The position numbers were made by a program, and so were the translations under genes. A DNA stretch of 8,440 nucleotides, from assembly GCA_026993705.1 (NCBI GenBank), contig JALWSJ010000060.1, positions 1-8,440 of the forward strand. Direction: 5' to 3'. The notes below the pieces were generated by a model. It saw only the letters and a list, made by a program, of their open reading frames with translations. It was not told the DNA's origin and did no database searches. The stretch comes from Flavobacteriales bacterium. GTDB taxonomy: Bacteria; Bacteroidota; Bacteroidia; Flavobacteriales_D; Parvicellaceae. This document shows positions 1-5,782 of the stretch, piece by piece. The first letter of the stretch is position 1, and each line of letters starts with the position of its first letter.

Positions 1-451
<451 letters not shown>

Positions 452-549
452 AATTATAAAGTTTAATCTGTTGATTCTCAAAAGGATACTTTATCTGTTT
501 TACCAGATGCTGTTTGCTAGTCTTAATTTTTTAAGCTATACTTCAATAA

Positions 550-559
550 TTCAAAGAAC
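550..559 (-). promoter_or_regulatory. boxA-like element in the rRNA leader
   Basis: On the minus strand the leader contains GTTCTTTGAA about 100 nt before the mature 16S 5' end and about 60 nt after the proximal promoter. It resembles the rRNA antitermination boxA (E. coli type TGCTCTTTAACA), which recruits NusB/S10 to make transcription of the long rRNA resistant to early termination. The match is partial, so the call rests on sequence likeness and position. The rest of the 452-617 leader is AT-rich, and I see no coding sequence in it. Confidence 0.42.
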
Positions 560-617
560 TTTTTTCTATTTTTCAATTTTTTCGCTTTTCTAAAACCGTT
601 GTTTCGTAAAGCGGATG

Positions 618-647
618 CAAAGATAAGAATAAATTTTAACCCCGCAA
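618..647 (-). promoter_or_regulatory. rRNA promoter P1 (proximal), Bacteroidota type
   Basis: On the minus strand a -33 element TTG (647-645) is followed, after exactly 19 nt, by the -7 element TATCTTTG (625-618). This fits the TAnnTTTG consensus used by the Bacteroidota primary sigma factor. Transcription should start a few bases downstream, near 611-614, leaving a leader of roughly 160 nt before the 16S gene. The TTG is in the context TTGCGG, much like the TTGCG of the second promoter upstream. Confidence 0.85.
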
Positions 648-722
648 GTAAAAATGAAATTTATTTTATTTTTTATTTTATTGACTCAGTTTGTTAACAA
701 CCGTTGTTGTTCAGAGCGGGTG

Positions 723-752
723 CAAAGATACAACGGTTTTTCTTTTTCGCAA
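723..752 (-). promoter_or_regulatory. rRNA promoter P2 (distal), Bacteroidota type
   Basis: A second TTG (752-750), 19-nt spacer and TATCTTTG (730-723) lie on the minus strand exactly 105 bp upstream of the proximal promoter, with identical spacing. Sequence upstream (about 753-840) is very rich in A and T, as expected next to strong rRNA promoters. Tandem promoters are common for rRNA operons. The interval between this promoter and the LRR gene's stop (753-875) shows no further gene and no convincing terminator. Confidence 0.85.
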
Positions 753-875
753 GTGTTTTTTTGTTTTATTTTTGATTTATTTCATCAAAAAACTATACAC
801 TATTGATTAGCAACAAGATAGAGACTATGTTTTTTTTATAAAAATACTCTATTATTCTATCTGATTGAATTTGGG

Positions 876-1619
876 TTAATATCCACAATTGCAACTATTG
901 GAAAAATAAAACTTTATTGACGGATATTTATATTCTAACCCTTGCTTTTTTGAGTTACTCATTGGGTTTAGACGTAAATCTACTTCTTTTAATTTAGGCA
1001 TATTGTTGAGTGACGCCGGTAACTCCTCAATATTATTTTCCCATAAATCTAAGTATTCTAAATTTTGAAGTTGCTGTATCGCATAAGGTAAAAAGTTGAT
1101 TTGATTTCTGTTTAACACCAATACTTTTAATTTATTTAGCTCTAAAAGAGATAAAGGAAAAGACGTAAGACTATTGGCTGACAAGTATATTTTCTCCAGT
1201 TGTTGGAGTTTGACAATAGAATCCGGTAAATATGTAAGATTGTTTTTATGTAATACCAATACTTGTAACTGTGTCAACCCGCCTATTTCATCTGGTAATT
1301 CCGTTAATTTATTTTTTGAAAGGTCAAGATACTTTAGATTCTTGAACTCTAATATTGCTTTGGGAAATGTTTTTAGTTTTGATTTAGACAAATCTAATAC
1401 TTGAACGTTTTCTTTATTAACTCGTGCTTCTTCTATACTGGTATAATGATAACAGGTATCGAGTTCAGAGGGGATTGTTTGTGCTTTGTTTTTATTGATT
1501 TGGAAGATTAACGCTATAAGTACTATGGTTACTTTTATGTACTGAAAGGGATTGTGCGTGGTTGCGTTAGGGATAGAACGGAGTGTTTGAACTCCTTTTG
1601 GTTTGTTGCATTTATGCAA
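876..1619 (-). CDS. Exported leucine-rich-repeat protein
   Basis: Seven tandem 23-residue leucine-rich repeats (LxxLxLxxNxLxxLPxxIxxLx) span residues 71 to about 225 of the frame. They form a curved solenoid that usually binds proteins, but the partner is unknown. Ahead of them, residues 28-47 look like a signal peptide: a Lys, a hydrophobic run VTIVLIALIF, then NKA before Gln, a typical Bacteroidota cleavage site. This implies export to the periplasm or surface. The C-terminus ends in CNCGY. The start is uncertain. The only ATG/GTG/TTG start is a TTG at 1619, inside a repeat hairpin, and residues 1-24 are mostly translated repeat. The natural N-terminus would be residue 28, whose codon is ATA (1538-1536). 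The gene may therefore use a rare start or have lost its ATG. It lies downstream of the ThiE-like gene and points at the rRNA promoters. Confidence 0.8.
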   Translation of the reverse strand: MHKCNKPKGVQTLRSIPNATTHNPFQYIKVTIVLIALIFQINKNKAQTIPSELDTCYHYTSIEEARVNKENVQVLDLSKSKLKTFPKAILEFKNLKYLDLSKNKLTELPDEIGGLTQLQVLVLHKNNLTYLPDSIVKLQQLEKIYLSANSLTSFPLSLLELNKLKVLVLNRNQINFLPYAIQQLQNLEYLDLWENNIEELPASLNNMPKLKEVDLRLNPMSNSKKQGLEYKYPSIKFYFSNSCNCGY

Positions 1620-1716
1620 ACCAAAAGAGTGAGTAGTGATAGCCCGACCCTCATTTACTAAAGCATCGTTTCGCCTGAGCGAAATGTTGTTTTTGTAAAT
1701 GAGGGGAACGCCCTAA
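1564..1716 (-). repeat. Structured two-hairpin repeat, copy 1
   Basis: Read on the minus strand, the element opens with TTAGGGCGTTCCC (from 1716) and closes with ATCCCTAACGC (to 1564). TTAGGG and CCCTAA at the two ends can pair. Hairpin I has a perfect 11-bp stem (1695-1705 with 1648-1658) containing an inner TTTCGC/GCGAAA stem. The box GGTCGGGCTAT follows. Hairpin II has a perfect 11-bp stem (1617-1627 with 1595-1605). The second copy at 7137-7281 shares the boxes but not the stem sequences. This copy supplies the TAG stop of the ThiE-like gene and overlaps the only standard start codon of the LRR gene. Its function is unknown. From memory, similar elements are scattered through flavobacterial genomes. 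Confidence 0.8.
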
Positions 1717-2306
1717 TTATCTATTTCTTTTAATAACTCTTTGACTTTTTGTTCCGGATTTTCGCTCTGCCAAACACTTCCTAATACAGCGTAATGGGTA
1801 ACCCCTGTTTTTTTGGCGTCTTTTATTGTACGTATGGAAATTCCACCTAGACCAAAAACGGGCTTTGGTGCTTTTCCAACAAACTTTTTTATCTGATGAT
1901 GCGGAAATGTTTTCTTTTTGTACCCCGGCTTGGAAATGCTATCGAATAACGGACTTAAAAACACATAATCATAGTTTTCGATTTGTGTTAACTCTTCAAG
2001 ATTATGACAACTTTTGGATTTTGTATGTTGGGTTGAAAGTTTAGGGTTGTTTTTATTTGAATTTAAGTATTTACGTGTGAGATGGACTCCTTTTATATTA
2101 AATCGGTGTATTAATTCATAACAATCATGCAATACTAATTTATTGTGGTAATTTTTTGGAATACTTTCTATATAATGAATGTATTCTTGGAGGGTAAAAT
2201 TAGTTTTCCTTATATGATAGGCGTATATGTTAAGTTTTAGGATTTTTTTTACACTCTCTATTTCGTTTTCGATTTGTGAGGATGGTGAAAAAACGATTAA
2301 ACTCAT
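1713..2306 (-). CDS. Thiamine phosphate synthase / TenI-like protein
   Basis: The 197-residue product has the TIM-barrel layout of the ThiE/TenI family. ThiE joins hydroxymethylpyrimidine diphosphate to thiazole phosphate to give thiamine phosphate. TenI is a thiazole tautomerase. Visible landmarks: HIRK 31-34, HD 60-61, GVHL 73-76, SKSCHNLEEL 97-106, SPLFDSISKPGY 118-129 (Lys126 conserved), GLGGI 152-156 and LGSVW 175-179. Where ThiE has Asn-Asp this protein has His60-Asp61. The second metal-binding Asp after GxHLGQ appears as Tyr80, so activity as a true synthase is open. I chose the ATG at 2306, 4 nt after the SiaC-like gene's stop, rather than an in-frame TTG at 2324 inside that gene. The TAG stop lies in the structured repeat. 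No other thiamine gene is nearby. Confidence 0.78.
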   Translation of the reverse strand: MSLIVFSPSSQIENEIESVKKILKLNIYAYHIRKTNFTLQEYIHYIESIPKNYHNKLVLHDCYELIHRFNIKGVHLTRKYLNSNKNNPKLSTQHTKSKSCHNLEELTQIENYDYVFLSPLFDSISKPGYKKKTFPHHQIKKFVGKAPKPVFGLGGISIRTIKDAKKTGVTHYAVLGSVWQSENPEQKVKELLKEIDN

Positions 2307-2310
2307 TGTA

Positions 2311-2703
2311 TTACACCTCTTCAAATGGATTGTATTCTATAAAAGTGAACGGTATCTTTACCATAAAGGCAAAATCTTGCCCCACTTCCAACATGTCATC
2401 TTCGTCTTCATGATAGTACCAATCCGACTCAACACTGTACCCTTTCTCAATTAAATCATTTAATTTGTACAACACATGCAATATTTTTTTTGAAGAAGCA
2501 ATATTAAAATAATCTAACTTTAACGTAATTAGGGTTTTCTCTTTAGGCTTCTTCATATATTCATCTAACCATTCCAATGCTTCACGATAAAAGCTATCTG
2601 CGTTACTCGGTACTGATTTACCTTCCAGTATGAATTCTCCGGTATCTTTGTTGAAATCTATTTTGGGGGTAGTTTCTGTCGCCTCTATGTGTAAATTTTC
2701 CAT
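2311..2703 (-). CDS. SiaC-family regulatory phosphoprotein (DUF1987)
   Basis: The 130-residue protein matches the DUF1987/SiaC pattern along its whole length: an N-terminal IEATETTPKI (6-15), SFYREALEWLDEY (37-49), the central LDYFNIASSKKIL (63-75), WYYHEDEDDMLEVGQDF (95-111) and IPFTFIEY (117-124). In Pseudomonas aeruginosa SiaC binds the diguanylate cyclase SiaD and is switched by phosphorylation of Thr68 in an NTSS motif by SiaB. Here that position, also residue 68, is Ile (N-I-A-S-S). The protein may therefore be locked in the non-phosphorylated state or regulated otherwise. No siaA, siaB or siaD partner is in the window. It is the first gene of an apparent two-gene unit with the ThiE-like gene. 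The ATG at 2703 gives full length. Confidence 0.85.
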   Translation of the reverse strand: MENLHIEATETTPKIDFNKDTGEFILEGKSVPSNADSFYREALEWLDEYMKKPKEKTLITLKLDYFNIASSKKILHVLYKLNDLIEKGYSVESDWYYHEDEDDMLEVGQDFAFMVKIPFTFIEYNPFEEV

Positions 2704-2929
2704 TCCCTTTTTATTTTAGTATTTCTACTCCTAGTTTCTGCTAAATCAAAAAAAACCAACTTGTTAAATTGTTTGGGGATACTAATTTCTTATTTTTTTT
2801 TTAATTATAATAATTTTTGAGCTTTTTTTTACTAAATCAGGATATTTTTGTCTTTTGATTAATCTATTTTCCTTATACTTAGTAGAGGTTAATTACAGCA
2901 TATTTATAAGTTAAAAATTAGTTCTTTTC

Positions 2930-2997
2930 ATTTCAATCGTCGTTATTTTTGCGAACCATAGCTATGGCTATGCTTCTAAAAAAAACTAGATTGAAAT
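2930..2997. repeat. Nested inverted repeat with CATAGC hairpin (copy A)
   Basis: The outer arms ATTTCAATC (2930-2938) and GATTGAAAT (2989-2997) are perfect 9-bp inverted repeats. Inside, CATAGC (2957-2962) and GCTATG (2967-2972) form a perfect 6-bp hairpin with a 4-nt loop, with possible GAA/TTC pairing just outside. A second CATAGC hairpin begins exactly 100 bp further on, which suggests a repeated structural unit. It could act as a bidirectional 3' end between the gene blocks, but there is no T tract right after the small stem. Confidence 0.55.
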
Positions 2998-3030
2998 AAA
3001 AATAATCTAATCTCACTTTTATATCCCAAA

Positions 3031-3104
3031 CATAAAGAACCTCTTCATAAAATTTCCATAGCTAAAGCTATGCTCAATGCAATGAACTTTATGGAGAATT
3101 TGAA
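3031..3104. repeat. Nested inverted repeat with CATAGC hairpin (copy B)
   Basis: CATAGCT (3057-3063) and AGCTATG (3066-3072) form a perfect 7-bp stem around two As. It is enclosed by further pairable arms: CATAAAG (3031-3037) with CTTTATG (3087-3093), or alternatively CTTC...AAATT near 3042-3053 with AATTTGAAG near 3096-3104. The two outer pairings compete, so more than one fold is possible. A T-rich stretch follows the stem on the plus strand. Confidence 0.5.
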
Positions 3105-3138
3105 GAATTTATTTTTTTTGAGGATAAGCAAAGATTTT

Positions 3139-3172
3139 ATTCATCGTCTAAGAAAACTAAAACTCACTTTCT
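3139..3172 (+). repeat. 34-nt dispersed repeat, copy 1
   Basis: This segment (beginning ATTCATCGTCTAAG) matches 8266-8299 at 31 of 34 positions without gaps and in the same orientation. It lies in non-coding DNA in both places. The flanks are mostly unrelated, apart from an inverted TTAAAATGGTAT motif (3190-3201 here, 8169-8180 there). Identity and role are unknown. Confidence 0.65.
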
Positions 3173-3239
3173 TTCGGCTCTTTTTAATTTTAAAATGGTA
3201 TTAGAATTATTATTTACTCAAGTTAACTTTACAACAAAT

Positions 3240-4376
3240 TCATAAAGAATGATATGTTTTTAACAATTCTTTTTCTTGGTTTTTCCAATTAAATTCTTGC
3301 CTTGCTTTTTGTAAATTGTCTTTCATTTGATTCAAATCAAGTTGACTCGCTTTTTCCACTGCCTTCAATATTCCGTTTTGTGTGTTTTCTTCAGCTACAA
3401 CTCCAATGTTATATTTTTCTACTACTCTTTTCATTTCCGGTAAGTTTGAAACAATTAATGGGATTCCCGCCATCATGTATTCAAACATTTTATTAGGAAG
3501 ACAGTAATAATAACTAAGACAGGTGTTTTCTATGGTAGATATACCGAAGTCTGCTGACGAAGTATAATCTAACAACACTTTTGGGGAAACCGCTTCATGA
3601 AAGAAAATATTTCCTTCTTTACCAGACATTTCTCGAGCATAGTCTTCAAGGTTTCCATACCCCATTATAACCAGTACGTTATTTTTATCTTGACTTTGCC
3701 GAAATGCTTCGACTATGATCTCAAGCCCTCGTCCTTTACTCAAGCTACCTTGATAGAGAAAGATGGTTGCTTCTTCAGGGATGTTGAATCTTTTCCTGAA
3801 AATATTTTTTTTCTTAGTTTCGGAACGCAGAGGGGGACAATTTAAAACTAAAGCAGGTATTTCGATTTCCGGATATAGTCTCTTATATTCTTCGGCTATG
3901 GACTGGCTTACCGTTATCGTTTTGTCCGCATAGCGAATCAACCAACGCTCAAAGATAGCAGTTAATTTCTTCATACGCTCCGAATGTCCGTTTACCTGCG
4001 TTTCGTATTCGTGAGCATCATAGACGACCTTAACCTTACGATTTAAAAATACTTTTACCAAAAAGGCAATTGGCAAAGTATTTAAATCATTACAATGTAA
4101 AACGTCTGACTTTCTTCCTATTTTAGCTGATTGCCAAATATATTTAAGATAAGCAGAAACTTTATTGAACGTGGTAGCAATTTTACGATTTAAGAAACTT
4201 ACTCGTTTAACTTTAATTCTTTGAATAATTTCATCTTTAGACAAACCTATATCCAGATGCCCGACAACTTCCACATCAAAACCATTATTTTGCAAACTAA
4301 TCGCTTCTTTCAACACTCTACTATCATTAGTAAAATCATTAAAAACAAAGCTAACTACCTTTTTTCGCTTATTCAT
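3240..4376 (-). CDS. Glycosyltransferase, GT4-like (GT-B fold)
   Basis: The 378-residue cytoplasmic enzyme is expected to move a sugar from a nucleotide donor to a lipid-linked glycan. The N-terminal acceptor half starts with VVSFVFNDFTNDSRVLKEA (7-25). It carries DVLHCNDLNTLPIA (91-104), VVYDAHEYE (117-125) and ADKTITVSQSIAEEY (150-164), all typical of this group. The donor half has YQGSLSKGRGLE (208-219), a Glycos_transf_1-type region, and LPNKMFEYMMAGIPLI (293-308), where Glu299 is the conserved second Glu of the EX7E motif. The first Glu position is Tyr291, a departure seen in the PNK-x-FEY subgroup. There is no membrane segment or signal peptide. It is the third gene after the flippase and polymerase, 15 nt after the polymerase stop. 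Donor and acceptor cannot be told from sequence. Confidence 0.9.
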   Translation of the reverse strand: MNKRKKVVSFVFNDFTNDSRVLKEAISLQNNGFDVEVVGHLDIGLSKDEIIQRIKVKRVSFLNRKIATTFNKVSAYLKYIWQSAKIGRKSDVLHCNDLNTLPIAFLVKVFLNRKVKVVYDAHEYETQVNGHSERMKKLTAIFERWLIRYADKTITVSQSIAEEYKRLYPEIEIPALVLNCPPLRSETKKKNIFRKRFNIPEEATIFLYQGSLSKGRGLEIIVEAFRQSQDKNNVLVIMGYGNLEDYAREMSGKEGNIFFHEAVSPKVLLDYTSSADFGISTIENTCLSYYYCLPNKMFEYMMAGIPLIVSNLPEMKRVVEKYNIGVVAEENTQNGILKAVEKASQLDLNQMKDNLQKARQEFNWKNQEKELLKTYHSL

Positions 4377-4391
4377 TTAAGTTGTCTTAAA

Positions 4392-5621
4392 TTATTGTTT
4401 TTCAAGGATGTTTTTGGTATTTCCTTTAAGAAATACTAAATATAATAATATCATTAATCCCCACCCTCCGGAAAATAAAAGTGTTGTAAGTGAACTGGAA
4501 CTTAATATTAAAATGGAATAAAAATTTAAAGCAATCTTCAACTCGAAATCCGAACCAAATAAACTTTCTACAAAGGATAAAATCAAACCTAAAACAAATC
4601 CTGAAAACAATAACCCCTTCAAGCCAAAATAAGAATATTCATACATAAAATTAGCGGCATTAATCGTACCTTTTAATTGTGCTTTTTCCGGATAGACAAT
4701 CGGATATAATGCTTTTCCGTAATCAACGTGTTTTTTACCAGTAAAACGTGTTACAAACTTATATCCATTAACACCGGTGTAAGGCAATTTATCGGGGATG
4801 TTTTCGAACCATATAACCACAACTTTTCCGGGGATTATCATCACCCTTCGTTCTAACCCTTGTAAAATTCTAATAAAAGAATTACTAGATGTTTTTACTT
4901 TCTCTTCCTTGTGTTTTAATGCTATTTCTTCTTCATGTATCGGATTCAACTCCGGGTTTGCTACATAAGTCAAGGACACAATTGTCCCAAATACAACCAT
5001 TATATAAACCAACAATAACTTGTATCTTTTTGCAAAAAAAGCGTAAGTTAATACCGGCAAAAATACGGTAAGAATATAACTTTTATGCATAAGAGAAAAA
5101 GCGTAAAACACGGCAACTAACGTAACAAAAAGCAAACTCTTCTTTCGCCCAGTCAAATACAGGTACAATAATGTAAAAGGTAGTATCGCATGAATAGTGA
5201 AACTACTTAAATAATTAAAAACCATACCACTATCCGCACTTATATTTGCACGTACTAAACAAACCTCTTTACCTTCAAGCAGACTCACCGCCTTGAATGT
5301 AGGAATATAACCTAAATAAAATAAATGAGCAACCGGAATTAGAATGCTTAAAAAAAGTAGAATATCGGGCGAAACGAGTTTTTTTACACCCCTTATCCCA
5401 TTTTTTAATCTTGGCGATAGTTTTTTACCCGAAAACAATTTTAACCCCACAAAATAAGTACTCGTCATCCCGATAAAGAACACACCTAAATATGGCAAAT
5501 ACGCTGTTCCTGATGTTACCCAAACTCCATAACACAAAAAAAAGAACAATACAATATACAAGTCATACAATGTATATCGAGTAATTATATTTTTGATTCT
5601 ATGTATGATATTTTCTTGCAA
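4392..5621 (-). CDS. O-antigen/capsule polymerase-like membrane protein (Wzy type)
   Basis: A 409-residue integral membrane protein with about ten hydrophobic segments: roughly 20-37, 41-60, 86-105, 140-157, 161-178, 181-197, 201-221, 335-352, 364-382 and 386-400. A large hydrophilic loop covers 222-334, and just before the next membrane segment is TINAANFMYEYSYFGLKG (319-336). This arrangement fits Wzy polymerases, which link undecaprenyl-bound repeat units at the outer face of the inner membrane. Wzy proteins are very divergent, so the call leans on topology and on the flippase and glycosyltransferase neighbours. The start appears to be TTG at 5621. No in-frame ATG precedes residue 52, past the first membrane segment, and a stop lies 8 codons upstream (5645-5643). 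A -7-like TATCTTTG ends only 8 nt before it. Confidence 0.75.
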   Translation of the reverse strand: MQENIIHRIKNIITRYTLYDLYIVLFFFLCYGVWVTSGTAYLPYLGVFFIGMTSTYFVGLKLFSGKKLSPRLKNGIRGVKKLVSPDILLFLSILIPVAHLFYLGYIPTFKAVSLLEGKEVCLVRANISADSGMVFNYLSSFTIHAILPFTLLYLYLTGRKKSLLFVTLVAVFYAFSLMHKSYILTVFLPVLTYAFFAKRYKLLLVYIMVVFGTIVSLTYVANPELNPIHEEEIALKHKEEKVKTSSNSFIRILQGLERRVMIIPGKVVVIWFENIPDKLPYTGVNGYKFVTRFTGKKHVDYGKALYPIVYPEKAQLKGTINAANFMYEYSYFGLKGLLFSGFVLGLILSFVESLFGSDFELKIALNFYSILILSSSSLTTLLFSGGWGLMILLYLVFLKGNTKNILEKQ

Positions 5622-5628
5622 AACGCGA

Positions 5629-5636
5629 CAAAGATA
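5629..5636 (-). promoter_or_regulatory. Candidate -7 element before the polymerase gene
   Basis: TATCTTTG on the minus strand matches TAnnTTTG exactly and equals the rRNA promoter -7 boxes. No TTG lies at 17-23 nt upstream; the nearest (5668-5666) is 29 nt away. A start about 5 nt downstream would give an almost leaderless message for the TTG-initiated polymerase gene. It lies in the 161-nt gap after the flippase gene, which otherwise shows nothing clear. It may be a weak internal promoter or chance. Confidence 0.35.
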
Positions 5637-5782
5637 ATTATTCTAATGACTTACATCGTATTTACCAAATTGTTTTTAACTATCAAACTCAAAACAAGAT
5701 ATCGATAACTCATTTTCCCTAACCTTCTTCAATAAACACTTCGAAAGATGAAGGATATTTCCTTTCTTCAAAAAGAGAAACA

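Larger units (their letters stand above)
594..752 (-). repeat. Tandem direct repeat covering both rRNA promoters
   Basis: The 32-nt segments 594-625 and 699-730 match at 26 of 32 positions with no gaps. The match covers the -7 box and the first ~24 transcribed bases. The -33 region (GCAAGT on the plus strand) recurs at the same offset in both. The whole promoter plus initially transcribed region has therefore been duplicated. The AACCGTTGT block at the far end and the GCGG block next to the start are the best-kept parts. Confidence 0.8.
2704..3239. other. 536-nt AT-rich intergenic region with repeats
   Basis: No credible coding sequence lies between the SiaC-like gene and the glycosyltransferase gene. 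About 2704-2900 is AT-rich, with long T runs and nothing recognisable. About 2930-3104 holds two nested inverted repeats, each centred on a CATAGC hairpin. 3139-3172 is a 34-nt repeat shared with the right end of the window. AAGTTAACTT at 3220-3229 is a perfect palindrome just after the glycosyltransferase stop. I found no convincing promoter for the SiaC-like gene and no classical terminator for the polysaccharide block. Confidence 0.7.

Noticed and set aside
818..852. Possible terminator after the LRR gene (ATAGAG/CTCTAT stem)
   Set aside because: The stem is short and AT-rich, and the long T run lies in the loop instead of after the stem, so it does not look like a working terminator.
1174..1404. 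Plus-strand open frame of 76 codons inside the LRR gene
   Set aside because: It is antisense to well-formed leucine-rich repeats and has no family features. The other plus-strand frames antisense to the genes at 1713-7066, and the minus-strand frame under the phasin-like gene (7617-7937), are rejected for the same reason.
2304..2324. Upstream TTG start (2324) for the ThiE-like gene
   Set aside because: It would lie inside the SiaC-like coding sequence and add six residues with no family match. The ATG at 2306 sits 4 nt after the previous stop and begins the conserved MSLIVFSP-type strand.
2944..2951. TATTTTTG on the plus strand as a promoter inside the hairpin cluster
   Set aside because: It matches TAnnTTTG, but there is no TTG at 17-23 nt upstream and no gene downstream on that strand. 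It is probably chance in T-rich DNA.
2704..3239. Hidden small gene or tRNA in the large gap
   Set aside because: All frames are broken by frequent stops. No cloverleaf or known RNA motif was recognised, only inverted repeats and T-rich runs.
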